Of a stretch of 64,000 nucleotides of DNA, positions 25,085-33,058 are shown one piece after another. Source of the DNA: Verrucomicrobiaceae bacterium (GTDB lineage: Bacteria; Verrucomicrobiota; Verrucomicrobiia; Verrucomicrobiales; Verrucomicrobiaceae); the NCBI GenBank assembly GCA_019694165.1, contig JAIBCL010000015.1:1-64000 (forward strand), written 5' to 3'. The notes under the pieces were generated by a model. The model did not search any database. It had not been told where the DNA came from and worked only from the letters and a program-made list of their open reading frames with translations. The position numbers and the translations under genes were made by a program. Numbering within the stretch: the stretch's first letter is position 1; each line of letters opens with the position of its first letter.

Positions 25085-26353
25085 TTAGTTGCCCTGGGAT
25101 TTGAGATGGCCGCCTGTGAGGGCGGTGAGCGCTTGCGCGGCGACATGCCGAGCCGTCAGCGCGCGTTTTTGCTCCTGTCGCGCCTCCAGGAGTGAGCGCC
25201 GCGCATCCAGCACTTCGAGCAGCGTGGCCTTGGATGACACCCAGGCGTTTTGAAGGGTCTCCACCGCTTTCACCGTCTTCGGCAGCACCTCGTCGTTGTA
25301 TGCCCTGACGGTTTGCTGGTTGTTTTGCGCCTCGGTGAGAAGCGTGGTGATTTGCGAGTAAAGCTCCCGCTGCTGCGCGGCGAGATCACTGCGGCTGGCA
25401 TCACGCAAGCTCTCCGCGCGTGCGATGTCCGCCTTGTAAACGGAGCGATTGAACCACGGCAGCGTCATTTTCACGGCGAACATGGCGTCACGGAAATCAC
25501 CGCCGGAATAAGTGTTCGTCTCGACGCCGATGGAGAAAGCTGGTTTGCGCTTCTCCCGCGCAGCATCCGCCTCCGCCTGCGCGCCCTCGATCTGATGACG
25601 CATGACGGCGAGCTGCGGATTGTCCTTCTCCAGCCGCGCTTTCAAAGCCGTGGCAGTGGCGAGTTCAGACGCATTGCCATCCAGGACCAGGGATTGCCAA
25701 GGCGTGTCCGCTGCACGTCCCAGCAGCAAATTCAGCGTCGTGCTGAATTGCACGCGCTGCCGTTTGAGGGACGCGAGGGTTTGCGCGCGCATGGCAAGCT
25801 CGCTCTCCAGTCGCAGCGTCTCCGTGGCAGTGGCATCCGGGTTCTTCGCCCGCTCCTCGGCAGTCTTCACGATGGTTCGCAGCCAGACGAGATTTTCGGT
25901 TTGCAGGCGGATCAGCTCATCTGCCAGCGCAAGTTCCAGCACAGCCTGACTGACGGAAAGCCCAAGCTCCGCCGCTGTCTGCTGCCGCATGGATTGCCGC
26001 ACCTGCTGTTCAACGGTCGCGCGGCGTTTCTCCGCCTTGTAGAGGCCGGGACGCGGCAGCATTTGATCAAAGCCGACAAAGACATCCCCATCATCCTGCC
26101 GCATCGAGCGTCGCGCAGCGGTGAGGCCGAGGCCGAGTTGCGGGTCTTCCCAGAGCCGCACAGCTCCAATGGCGGATTTGGCGGCCTGCGTTCGCGCCTC
26201 TGCGGCTGCGATGGAAGGATGCGTGGTGACCGCCTCCTGGATCAGACGGTGGATGAACTGCGGCGCTGCAACCGTGGTGCTGTCTTCGGCCTGAGCCGTT
26301 AAAGCAGCTGCCAGGGACAGCGCCAAGGCAGAGAGTGGTGATGATGTCTTCAT
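25085..26353 (-). CDS. cusC: CusC/TolC-type outer membrane efflux protein
   Basis: The 422-residue protein starts with the signal peptide MKTSSPLSALALSLAAALTA and carries two repeats of the outer-membrane efflux fold, with long amphipathic helices such as LRLESELAMRAQTLASLKRQ and LLTEAQNNQQTVRAYNDEVL. It would form the exit duct of the Cus system. The open frame extends upstream to 26557 but lacks any signal there. It lies 4 bp upstream of the adaptor gene in a compact CBA order. Confidence 0.88.
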   Translation of the reverse strand: MKTSSPLSALALSLAAALTAQAEDSTTVAAPQFIHRLIQEAVTTHPSIAAAEARTQAAKSAIGAVRLWEDPQLGLGLTAARRSMRQDDGDVFVGFDQMLPRPGLYKAEKRRATVEQQVRQSMRQQTAAELGLSVSQAVLELALADELIRLQTENLVWLRTIVKTAEERAKNPDATATETLRLESELAMRAQTLASLKRQRVQFSTTLNLLLGRAADTPWQSLVLDGNASELATATALKARLEKDNPQLAVMRHQIEGAQAEADAAREKRKPAFSIGVETNTYSGGDFRDAMFAVKMTLPWFNRSVYKADIARAESLRDASRSDLAAQQRELYSQITTLLTEAQNNQQTVRAYNDEVLPKTVKAVETLQNAWVSSKATLLEVLDARRSLLEARQEQKRALTARHVAAQALTALTGGHLKSQGN

Positions 26354-26435
26354 TGAGTCCTCATGGAAAAAGCTTCGTTTCGGGTCCGTGCCGCGCGAGA
26401 CGCGGGCACAATGCTCCTGGGAAAACGAGGCTTTG

Positions 26436-26798
26436 TCAGATGAGGAGGGCGCAATGCAGCGCCAGCGCAGGCGGGCAATGCGGCAGGAAGGCATCCGGTG
26501 CCAGCAACCGTAGCGGCACTTGGGAAATGAGCGAGCAGAGTGGCGGAGGCAGCACACCTGCGATCACGGACATGAATTTGATCTCCTGTGTGTGAGGCGC
26601 GGGAGTCGCCGGAGCTGGTTTTGCCGGTGACTCGCTCGGAGCCTTTCCGCACTCACAGATGGCACCGGAGCAGCAAGGCAGCGAGCAGCGGACGGCTGCC
26701 TTCTCCGGTTTGCATGGAGAGCCTGGCACAAAAGCACCCGCCGCCTGCGTCATCAGGAAGATGGCGGTGGTGAGGATTCTGAGCCAGGCGTGTCTCAT
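26436..26798 (-). CDS. Secreted Cys-rich leader protein of the Cus-type operon
   Basis: This 120-residue protein has a signal peptide (MRHAWLRILTTAIFLMTQAA) and a cysteine cluster CSLPCCSGAICECGK near residues 38-52, then a Pro/Ala-rich part and a hydrophobic C-terminus. Similar secreted small proteins head the other two efflux operons at 39431 and 45688. A periplasmic metal-sensing or buffering role (like CzcI) is inference from that repeated place. Confidence 0.6.
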   Translation of the reverse strand: MRHAWLRILTTAIFLMTQAAGAFVPGSPCKPEKAAVRCSLPCCSGAICECGKAPSESPAKPAPATPAPHTQEIKFMSVIAGVLPPPLCSLISQVPLRLLAPDAFLPHCPPALALHCALLI

Positions 26799-26844
26799 GG
26801 AATTCAAAGAAAACGGGTCTTGCGCCGTGTAACGCTGACAGCGG

Positions 26845-27102
26845 CTATTTCTTTTCCGCAGCCTTCACCTTGGCTACGAACTTGGCGGGTTCCTTGTTGA
26901 AGTCCTTCGTGCAGGATTTGCAGCAGAGATACACGTCGGTGCCTTCGTGGGTGACTTTGACGGCCTTGCCCATAGTGCCGAGGTCTTCGTTGGAGACGAC
27001 GCACTTTTTGAGCGGGTAGCTGGCAGGCACGCCGGTATCAGCGGCGGAGACGAGGCCAGCACCGAGGAGCAGGCTGGAGAGGAGGGCGAGGGTGAGTTTC
27101 AT
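26845..27102 (-). CDS. Secreted YHS/TRASH-like metal-binding protein
   Basis: An 85-residue protein with a signal peptide ending LLLGAGLVSA and a YHS-like part: PLKKCVVSNEDLGTMGKAV, then DVYLCCKSCTKDFNKEP. The CVVSNEDLG and CCKSC cysteines are likely metal ligands in the periplasm. A candidate ECF-type promoter lies 59 bp upstream (27161-27190), matching the one before the other small secreted protein at 28659. Confidence 0.72.
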   Translation of the reverse strand: MKLTLALLSSLLLGAGLVSAADTGVPASYPLKKCVVSNEDLGTMGKAVKVTHEGTDVYLCCKSCTKDFNKEPAKFVAKVKAAEKK

Positions 27103-27160
27103 GATGAATGGGTGGAGCGCTGTTTAGGTTTGGTGAGTGCCTGATGTGTGGCAGTCTGGT

Positions 27161-27190
27161 TGTGCAACTCCAAGCAGCGAGGAACCCCTC
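27161..27190 (-). promoter_or_regulatory. Candidate ECF sigma promoter, copy 1
   Basis: On the minus strand the site reads GAGGGGTT, 11 nt, GGAGTTGCACA. The same two blocks with the same 11-nt spacing occur at 28991-29020. Both precede genes for small secreted Cys-containing proteins beside the sigma-factor gene. Confidence 0.55.
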
Positions 27191-27209
27191 AAGATTGTTT
27201 TCAAAAAGT

Positions 27210-27782
27210 TCAGGCGGCCTGTTTCGCCAGCGTCTCCCTGAGCATCTGCCGTGCGCGGTAGATGCGGACTTCGACGGCTTTGGCAGAGCAGCCGAGGGCC
27301 GCAGCCACTTCGGCGTGGCTCATGTCTTCGACGGCGAAAAGCAGCAGCGCCTCACGCAGATCAGCAGGGAGAGTGGCGATGGCTTGATGCACCCGCGCGG
27401 TCTTCTCCCGCAGGGCACTTGCTTCATCTGGAGAGGGCCGCGTGTCGGGCGGCTCGTGGAGCATCGAGCCTTCATCGTCGGTGAGCGGCACGGTGGGGTG
27501 ACGGCTTTTCCAACGCGCGTGGCTGCGAGCGAGATTCGCGGCGATGTGGAAAAGGTAAGTCGAAAAAGCGGCGGTGGGCCGGTAGCTGTGACGGCTGGTG
27601 TAAAGCCGCACAAAGCTCTCCTGCGTGAGATCCATCGCCGTCGCATGATCGCCCGTCATGCGCAAGAGGAACGCGGCCACACGCTCACGCCAGCGGGACA
27701 TGAGCGCGTTCAGCGCAAGGTCATCGCCGCCGGCGAGGCGCTGCATGAGCGTGATGTCGTCGTCATCGGTGGAGGCGATCAT
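27210..27782 (-). CDS. ECF RNA polymerase sigma factor (CnrH-like by context)
   Basis: The 190-residue protein has sigma region 2 (MDLTQESFVRLYTSRHSYRP, FSTYLFHIAANLARSHAR) and region 4 (DLREALLLFAVEDMSHAEVA, ALGCSAKAVEVRIYRARQML). It would direct RNA polymerase to stress or metal-response promoters. The transcription order anti-sigma, sensor, sigma equals cnrY-cnrX-cnrH of Cupriavidus. The candidate targets are the paired GAGGGGTT/GTTGCACA sites on either side of the cassette. Confidence 0.88.
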   Translation of the reverse strand: MIASTDDDDITLMQRLAGGDDLALNALMSRWRERVAAFLLRMTGDHATAMDLTQESFVRLYTSRHSYRPTAAFSTYLFHIAANLARSHARWKSRHPTVPLTDDEGSMLHEPPDTRPSPDEASALREKTARVHQAIATLPADLREALLLFAVEDMSHAEVAAALGCSAKAVEVRIYRARQMLRETLAKQAA

Positions 27783-27797
27783 GGATGGGAAACGCGA

Positions 27798-28274
27798 TTA
27801 ATGTCCGCCGGACATGGGCGCTGCGTCCGTTCCAATGATTTGCGGCAGCATGGCATCCAGATATTTTTTCGACTGCTCTGGCGACATGACGGCGGCGGTT
27901 TCATGCAGGTGCTTGAGCAGCGCTCTCTGGCATTCGAGATGCACGGCAGCCTGCTGCTGAAGCGCCGCTTCGAGTTCAGGGGAGGCGATGTTTCCAGTGG
28001 CCGCGAGCGCCATCACCTTATTGTGCGCGGTGGCTACTTTCATGCACAAAGCCTCGCATGTGGGACGGTAGGCGCGGTGCATGGCGGAGACTTTGGCAAA
28101 CTGCTCATCGGAAAGTTTCATCTCATGGTGCAGCCACTCCAGCTCCGGGAGCAAGGTGCCGCCATCGTGCGTTGCTGTGGCGCTGCGTTCGCAACTGCAT
28201 TGACGGCGCGTAACCACGAACCCGGTGACACCGACGAGCAGGGCAACGAAGACAATCAAAAGACCGCGTTTCAT
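27798..28274 (-). CDS. CnrX-like periplasmic metal sensor
   Basis: This 158-residue protein has one N-terminal membrane anchor (LLIVFVALLVGVTGFVV) and a periplasmic helical domain: LPELEWLHHEMKLSDEQFAK, MHRAYRPTCEALCMKV and HLECQRALLKHLHETAAVM. His, Met, Glu and Cys in these helices are placed as in CnrX/Spy-type sensors, which bind Ni/Co. It overlaps the anti-sigma-like gene by 4 bp and lies 15 bp before the sigma gene. The metal it senses is not certain. Confidence 0.78.
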   Translation of the reverse strand: MKRGLLIVFVALLVGVTGFVVTRRQCSCERSATATHDGGTLLPELEWLHHEMKLSDEQFAKVSAMHRAYRPTCEALCMKVATAHNKVMALAATGNIASPELEAALQQQAAVHLECQRALLKHLHETAAVMSPEQSKKYLDAMLPQIIGTDAAPMSGGH

Positions 28275-28579
28275 TCCGGCATGGAGCGATGCACCGCTTT
28301 CAGAGGATTGATGGAGGCGATGTAAGCGCTGCGCATGGCTGCGCTCTCATCCGGGGCGGTGAGGCCACCGAGACCGATGCCTAGAACCAGCGTGGCCGTG
28401 ACCGTTGCCAGTGCGGGCGCGGGTCGTGCCATCCACTGGAACAAGTGCCGCCAGCGCGCCGCCCATGACTGCTGCTCGGCTATCGCGATGCGCGCCCAGA
28501 CCTCACGCTGGAAGGAAACCGGAAACTCAGGCTTTGGCTGAGTCTGGCGGATCAGGGAATCAAACTCGTCGTCATTCAT
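28271..28579 (-). CDS. Probable membrane-bound anti-sigma factor (CnrY-like by position)
   Basis: The 102-residue protein has a short cytoplasmic N-terminus (MNDDEFDSLIRQTQPKPEF) able to bind a sigma factor, one membrane segment (ALATVTATLVLGIGLGGL) and a short periplasmic tail. I chose ATG 28579; the open frame reaches 28708 but runs through a hairpin. The order with CnrX-like and sigma genes makes an anti-sigma role likely, although sequence similarity is weak. Confidence 0.65.
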   Translation of the reverse strand: MNDDEFDSLIRQTQPKPEFPVSFQREVWARIAIAEQQSWAARWRHLFQWMARPAPALATVTATLVLGIGLGGLTAPDESAAMRSAYIASINPLKAVHRSMPE

Positions 28580-28614
28580 GCTGGGAAAGATGGCGGATGA
28601 TGCATTGAACTCAA

Positions 28615-28642
28615 CCCGCCAGGTCATCCGATGCCTGGCGGG
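28615..28642 (-). terminator. Hairpin between the secreted Cys-rich gene and the anti-sigma gene
   Basis: CCCGCCAGG and CCTGGCGGG form a 9-bp stem with a 10-nt loop, 16 bp past the stop codon at 28659 in the minus direction. There is no long U-tract, so it may be an attenuator or RNA-stabilising hairpin instead of a terminator. Confidence 0.55.
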
Positions 28643-28658
28643 CAGGTTTGGTTGGAAC

Positions 28659-28946
28659 TCAGTTCGCGCAAACCTTGCGCTCTTTGGTGTCGCAGCTCTT
28701 GCCGGCATGAGGCGCAGCGCACCCGGTGTTGCACGTCACGTTCTTGTTCACTGTTACGCCTTTGCCGGAGGCGTTCGGCATGACGACGTTGCGCGTGTCG
28801 CAGCAGGATTTGAAGGCAGCCTTGACAGGCGCGCTAGTCCTTGACGGAGCGGCCGGGAAGTAATTCCAGTCACGGCCAGCAAAGGCGCTGGTGGAACTGA
28901 TGCCGACGATAAGAGCGGCAGCGAGGAGGGTGAGTTTCGTTTTCAT
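28659..28946 (-). CDS. Small secreted Cys-rich protein
   Basis: A 95-residue protein with a signal peptide (MKTKLTLLAAALIVGISSTS, AFA) and six or more cysteines in the mature part (KSCCDTRNVVMPN, VTCNTGCAAPHAGKSCDTK). It probably binds metal in the periplasm. The A/C-rich leader CAAAATCAAACCCAACC ends at the ATG. The candidate ECF promoter at 28991-29020 lies 45 bp upstream, suggesting control by the neighbouring sigma factor. Confidence 0.68.
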   Translation of the reverse strand: MKTKLTLLAAALIVGISSTSAFAGRDWNYFPAAPSRTSAPVKAAFKSCCDTRNVVMPNASGKGVTVNKNVTCNTGCAAPHAGKSCDTKERKVCAN

Positions 28947-28990
28947 GGTTGGGTTTGATTTTGGTTGGACGCCGTGATTGGCGTTCATCC

Positions 28991-29020
28991 TGTGCAACTC
29001 CGTCGCTCCGCAAACCCCTC
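28991..29020 (-). promoter_or_regulatory. Candidate ECF sigma promoter, copy 2
   Basis: On the minus strand: GAGGGGTT, 11 nt, GGAGTTGCACA, identical in both blocks and spacing to the site at 27161-27190. It is placed to drive the secreted Cys-rich gene and possibly the anti-sigma/sensor/sigma cassette. Confidence 0.55.
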
Positions 29021-29053
29021 CAGATTCTTTCTCGCTCGGACTGTTGCGAGCGC

Positions 29054-29455
29054 TCAAGGCTTCCGGTCCTTGCCGATCATCTCCCGCGCGAATCGTGCGC
29101 CATCCTCGGGATTCATCACACGGCTGATCTCCAGATGATGCGCGTCGTTCTCCTCGGGCGTGCCTGAGTCACGGCTGGTGAAAGGATTGCCGTTGCCGTG
29201 GAACTCCAGCTCGATCTCGCGGATGCGCGCGGCCTGTGTGTCGGTGAGATGATACAGGGACTTCCATTTCGCCGTGGTTCGGTTCAGTGCAATGCGCTGG
29301 TTGATGATGCCTGCCACGGTGCAGAATAGAGCGAGCACGGCCATGAACATGGCGACCCATCCGGCCACGACGAGGCGCTCACGCCAAGGTGAGCGAGGCG
29401 GCACGGTGGCACGCGCGTTTTTGTGCGGACGCTTGGAGGGGCGGGAATTCTTCAT
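29054..29455 (-). CDS. Membrane-anchored periplasmic protein, CnrX-like sensor relative
   Basis: The 133-residue protein has a basic cytoplasmic N-terminus, a membrane segment (VVAGWVAMFMAVLALFCTVA) and a periplasmic helical domain (WKSLYHLTDTQAARIREIE, HHLEISRVMNPEDGARFARE). His, Glu and Met near NDAHHLEIS could bind metal. It follows the P-type ATPase gene with a 2-bp gap and looks like a second periplasmic metal-sensor or chaperone protein. The open frame upstream of 29455 overlaps the ATPase and was excluded. Confidence 0.6.
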   Translation of the reverse strand: MKNSRPSKRPHKNARATVPPRSPWRERLVVAGWVAMFMAVLALFCTVAGIINQRIALNRTTAKWKSLYHLTDTQAARIREIELEFHGNGNPFTSRDSGTPEENDAHHLEISRVMNPEDGARFAREMIGKDRKP

Positions 29456-29457
29456 AG

Positions 29458-31422
29458 TCAGTCCGCAGGACTGCGCAGCAGCCGCAGCGCGTTGAGGATG
29501 ACGAGCAGCGTCGCGCCCGTGTCGGCGAGGATGGCGAGCCACAGGCTGGTGTTGCCCGTGAAGGCGAGGATGAGAAAGAGGATTTTCACGACGAGGGCGA
29601 AGGCGACGTTGAACTCGATGATGCTCAGGGTGCGACGGCCCAGCTCGATGGCCTCGGCGACGCGGGTGAGGTCATCCTTCATCAAGGCCATGTCGGCGGT
29701 TTCAATCGCGGTGTCGCTCCCGATGGCACCCATGGCGATGCCGACGCTGGCGAGCGCGAGCGCGGGGGCGTCGTTCACGCCATCGCCGATCATGCCGACG
29801 TGCTGATACGCGGCCATGAGGCGGCGGATGTGCTCGATTTTCTGCTCGGGCAGGAGATCGCCGTGGGCTTCGTCAATGCCTGCGAGACGGGCGATGGCAT
29901 CGACGGTGCGCTGATTGTCGCCGCTGAGCATGACGACTTTTTGAATGCCTGCATGGTGCAACATCTCAAGCGCGCGGGATGCCTCGGGGCGCAGCGTGTC
30001 GGCGATGGTGATGATGCCGAGCACGCGCGCGGCGGCGCAGCCCTCGTGCGGCAGATGGCCGACGATGGCGACGGAGGCTCCGCCAGACTCGATGGCGGCG
30101 AGCTTGAGTTCCAAGTCGGGAGTGCAAATGCCAAGCTCGTGCGCGAGGCGGTGATTGCCGACGAAATGCGGATGCCCGTCCACCATGCCCTGCGCGCCGC
30201 GTCCGGGCAGCGCGCGGTAATCCGTGGCGGGCACGAAGGTGAGTTTTTTCCTTCCCGCCTCCTCGACGATGGCACGCGCGAGCGGATGCTCCGAGTGGGT
30301 GTCGAGCGCGGTGGCGATGCGGAGCACCTGAACCTCCGTCGCTCCTGACAGGATGTGTGTGCCGGTGACTTGCGGGCGTCCGCTGGTGATGGTGCCGGTC
30401 TTGTCCACCGCGAGCACCCTGAGTTTCCCCACCGCCTCCAGATGCGCGCCGCCTTTGATGAGCACGCCGCGCCGGGCGAGCGCAGTGAGGCCGGAGACAA
30501 TCGAGACGGGCGTGGCGATGACGAGCGCGCACGGACAGGCGATGACGAGCAGGGCGAGCGCGCGATACGTCCACTCATGCCAAGCGCCGCCTGCGAGCAA
30601 GGGAGGCACCACGGCGACGAGCAATGCGAGGACGAAAACCACCGGCGTGTAGTAGCTGGCAAATTTGTCCACGAACCGCTGCGTCGGTGCCTGCTGTTCC
30701 TCGGCCTCGCGCACGAGCCGGATGATGCGCGCGAGGGTGGAGTCTTCCGCAGCTTTGGTCACCATCACCTCCAGCGAGCCTTCACCGTTGATGGTGCCAG
30801 CGAAGACGGGATCACCGCTCTGTTTTTCCACGGGCACGGACTCGCCGGTGATGGGTGCTTGATTGATGGCAGAGCTGCCTGTGGTGATGATGCCGTCGAG
30901 CGGCACGCGCTCGCCGCTGCGCACACGGATGATCTCTTTGAGGCCGATCTCCGTGACGGGCACCTCCTCAAACGAGCCGTCGGGCTTTTCACGATGCGCA
31001 GTCTCGGGCGTGAGCTTGAGCAGCGACTCGACGGCCCGGCGCGCGCGGCCCACGCTCCATGACTCAAGCAGTTCTGAGAAGGCAAAAAGAAAAACCACCG
31101 CAGCCGCCTCCGCGTGCTCGCCGATGAGCCACGCGCCGATGACGGCCACGGTCATGAGCACATTCATGTCGAGGCGCTTTTTTCTCAGCGCGTGAAAGGC
31201 CGCCGGAAAAACCAGCAAGCCTCCCGCGAGCGCGGAGAGCGCAAAACAAACCGCGTGAACCGGCGGCGCGCTGATCTTGAGCCATTGCATGAGCAGGCCC
31301 GCGCCGAGCAGCACACCGGAGGCGATGACCAGCGCGTTGCGCGGCAAGGGCGTGTCATCGTGCCCGTGCTCGCATGAGCCGCAGGAAGCGGATTCGTCGG
31401 CGTGTGTGTCTTCGGCGCTCAT
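29458..31422 (-). CDS. P1B-type heavy-metal ATPase (Zn/Cd/Pb type)
   Basis: This 654-residue pump exports divalent metals at the cost of ATP. The TGES motif is near residue 193, the membrane metal site CPC is at 296-298, the phosphorylated aspartate is Asp340 in DKTGT, SEHPLAR is the P1B HP motif, and GDGVNDAPAL is the hinge. The last segment ILADTGATLLVILNALRLL has the Asp that marks ZntA/CadA-type pumps. It lacks the usual N-terminal HMA domain with CxxC and has only a short Cys/His head (CGSCEHGHDD). Confidence 0.92.
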   Translation of the reverse strand: MSAEDTHADESASCGSCEHGHDDTPLPRNALVIASGVLLGAGLLMQWLKISAPPVHAVCFALSALAGGLLVFPAAFHALRKKRLDMNVLMTVAVIGAWLIGEHAEAAAVVFLFAFSELLESWSVGRARRAVESLLKLTPETAHREKPDGSFEEVPVTEIGLKEIIRVRSGERVPLDGIITTGSSAINQAPITGESVPVEKQSGDPVFAGTINGEGSLEVMVTKAAEDSTLARIIRLVREAEEQQAPTQRFVDKFASYYTPVVFVLALLVAVVPPLLAGGAWHEWTYRALALLVIACPCALVIATPVSIVSGLTALARRGVLIKGGAHLEAVGKLRVLAVDKTGTITSGRPQVTGTHILSGATEVQVLRIATALDTHSEHPLARAIVEEAGRKKLTFVPATDYRALPGRGAQGMVDGHPHFVGNHRLAHELGICTPDLELKLAAIESGGASVAIVGHLPHEGCAAARVLGIITIADTLRPEASRALEMLHHAGIQKVVMLSGDNQRTVDAIARLAGIDEAHGDLLPEQKIEHIRRLMAAYQHVGMIGDGVNDAPALALASVGIAMGAIGSDTAIETADMALMKDDLTRVAEAIELGRRTLSIIEFNVAFALVVKILFLILAFTGNTSLWLAILADTGATLLVILNALRLLRSPAD

Positions 31423-31431
31423 GTGCGGGTT

Positions 31432-31782
31432 TTACTTGCCGCTCCTTGTGTCGGCTTTGGTTGAAGACGGGAGCAGCACCATTTGCGAGACGCTATCCTC
31501 GCCGAACAGCGGATTGTGGAGCGTGATCCGCACCCTCATGCCGGGCTTCAAAGTCGAAGGGGAGCTGTCGATGCCGTCGCGCCAAAGCTGGGCGTAGCTG
31601 GTCCACACAAACTTGCGGATCGCGCCGCCATCCTCGACAAACACCACGCTGCGCGCCAAAACGTCCACGCTGCGCACCGTGCCGGTCAGGATCGAGCCAC
31701 GAGGGTAGCGGGCACCGGCGCTGAATGGCATGGCGAGGGTGACGATGAGCATGATGAAGATGAGTCGCGCCAGGGTGTTCAT
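31432..31782 (-). CDS. Secreted hypothetical protein of the metal island
   Basis: A 116-residue protein with a signal peptide (MNTLARLIFIMLIVTLAMPF) and a beta-rich domain (GSILTGTVRSVDVLARSVVF, MRVRITLHNPLFGED) that looks like a small periplasmic OB or barrel fold. Its ATGA start overlaps the stop of the TRASH lipoprotein gene. Role unknown; it may help deliver metal to the ATPase. Confidence 0.55.
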   Translation of the reverse strand: MNTLARLIFIMLIVTLAMPFSAGARYPRGSILTGTVRSVDVLARSVVFVEDGGAIRKFVWTSYAQLWRDGIDSSPSTLKPGMRVRITLHNPLFGEDSVSQMVLLPSSTKADTRSGK

Positions 31783-32042
31783 GGCTTGGAAGAAAATTGA
31801 TCTGGTCGTTTCTCGAACTCGCAGCGGCAGTTCTCGCTGCAAAACCAATAGTCACGCCCACCGTAACGGGCGTGTGGCGTGGCGGGTGTCTTCTCCACCG
31901 TGAGGCAGGAGAAATCGCGTTTGTTCCGGCACACGAGGCATTGCTGCACCGCCGCGCTCTCAGGCGGGATGGGCGGAAGCGGCGCGCATCCGCTGATGAG
32001 AATGAGCGCCGCTGTTGCCAGAATGAGGGTGCCCGTGTTCAT
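31779..32042 (-). CDS. TRASH/YHS-type metal-binding lipoprotein
   Basis: The 87-residue protein has a lipobox, LILISGC, so it is likely a lipid-anchored periplasmic protein. Its mature part has CLVCRNKRDFSCLTV and YGGRDYWFCSENCRCEFEK, the spaced cysteines of the TRASH/YHS fold. It lies between the transporter-like and ATPase genes and overlaps its downstream neighbour by 4 bp. It may act as a metal chaperone or sensor for the P-type pump. Confidence 0.7.
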   Translation of the reverse strand: MNTGTLILATAALILISGCAPLPPIPPESAAVQQCLVCRNKRDFSCLTVEKTPATPHARYGGRDYWFCSENCRCEFEKRPDQFSSKP

Positions 32043-32045
32043 GAA

Positions 32046-32984
32046 TCAGAATGAAAATGAAACACCAGTGATGAGACGGAAAGCCGTCTCGGCCTGGTTG
32101 CCGTTCAGGTCCTGCACCACGGGAAGCTGGACGCCTACACTGGCGGCGCAGCGCTCGGTGAAGGAAGCCTTCACGCCAGGGGAGAGGAAGATCACGGTGC
32201 CGCCAGTGCTGCCGTCGGACTCGCCTTCTTCCTCGCTCTTTTGCACATGGCGCAGCGTGGCCTCGGCCACGAGACTGACCTGTGGATAGGTCTTCGCATT
32301 CCCGCACACGCGCCACGCGAGCGAGGTGCCGACATCGAGACGATCACCGAGGCGATAGTCGTAACGCTCTCCACGGAACGTGTAGAGCGCGCTGGCATCT
32401 AGGGTGAGCGCGGCATTCAGCGGCACGGTGTAGGCCAGACCAGCCATGCCATCCCACGCGCCGGTGCCCGCAGTCGCGGCGGGTTCCACCTGCTCACCTT
32501 CACTGTTGGTGAGGCGGGAGTCGCCGGTGGGGAACTTGATGCCGCCAATTAGCGCGACCTGGCCCGCTGGTCCCTGATAGAAGCGATACTTTCCTGTGAG
32601 CCACAGGTCGGTGAAGCCATCGGGATCAAAGGTGGACAGCTCTGGCTCCTCGCCGTCCTCGCCTTCTTCAAACTCGCGGTTACCTTCAGCGGCGAAGTAG
32701 CCGTAGGTGAGGCCAAGCTGGAAGTTGTCCGCCACGCCGTAGCTGACATTCAGCGTGGAGAGGAATGACCGGTCGAGCAAGTCAACGCCGATCACGTCAC
32801 CGCTGGGAACATCAAACTCCGTCCAGTCGAACTGGAAGGTGCTGGAGAAACTGCCGGGCTTGAGTGTCTCCGCCGTAAGCGTGGTGAAGCCGCTGCCGGA
32901 GGTGCCGGGGCCATGGTCGGCACGGGCGGGGGTGATGAGAGACAAAACAACAAAGACGAGCGCGAGGGTTTCTCGTTTATTCAT
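32046..32984 (-). CDS. Outer membrane beta-barrel protein (MetA-pathway/transporter-like)
   Basis: A 312-residue protein with a signal peptide (MNKRETLALVFVVLSLITP) and alternating amphipathic strands: TFQFDWTEF, LNVSYGVADNFQLGLTYGYF, DLWLTGKYRFY, and the closing AFRLITGVSFSF with a terminal Phe. An acidic loop (EFEEGEDGEEPE) may attract cations. Such barrels often accompany metal efflux genes, but their transport role is not established. Confidence 0.65.
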   Translation of the reverse strand: MNKRETLALVFVVLSLITPARADHGPGTSGSGFTTLTAETLKPGSFSSTFQFDWTEFDVPSGDVIGVDLLDRSFLSTLNVSYGVADNFQLGLTYGYFAAEGNREFEEGEDGEEPELSTFDPDGFTDLWLTGKYRFYQGPAGQVALIGGIKFPTGDSRLTNSEGEQVEPAATAGTGAWDGMAGLAYTVPLNAALTLDASALYTFRGERYDYRLGDRLDVGTSLAWRVCGNAKTYPQVSLVAEATLRHVQKSEEEGESDGSTGGTVIFLSPGVKASFTERCAASVGVQLPVVQDLNGNQAETAFRLITGVSFSF

Positions 32985-33002
32985 GATGAGGTGAGGCAAT
33001 GG

Positions 33003-33029
33003 CCCGCGCCGTGTGCGACACGACGCGGG
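33003..33029 (-). terminator. Hairpin downstream of the small Cys/His protein gene
   Basis: CCCGCG and CGCGGG pair, then one mismatch, then CGTGT and ACACG, with a GCG loop. It begins about 30 bp past the stop at 33059 in the minus direction and lies before the barrel gene. No U-tract follows on the minus strand, so terminator function is uncertain. Confidence 0.5.
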
Positions 33030-33058
33030 GTATTTGATTCTGGTTGCCGGACTGAGAG

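Noticed and set aside
28580-28708. Upstream extension of the anti-sigma-like gene
   Set aside because: The extension passes through a 9-bp-stem hairpin and adds Pro/Arg-rich sequence with no match to the compact cytoplasmic head expected; ATG 28579 gives a normal protein.
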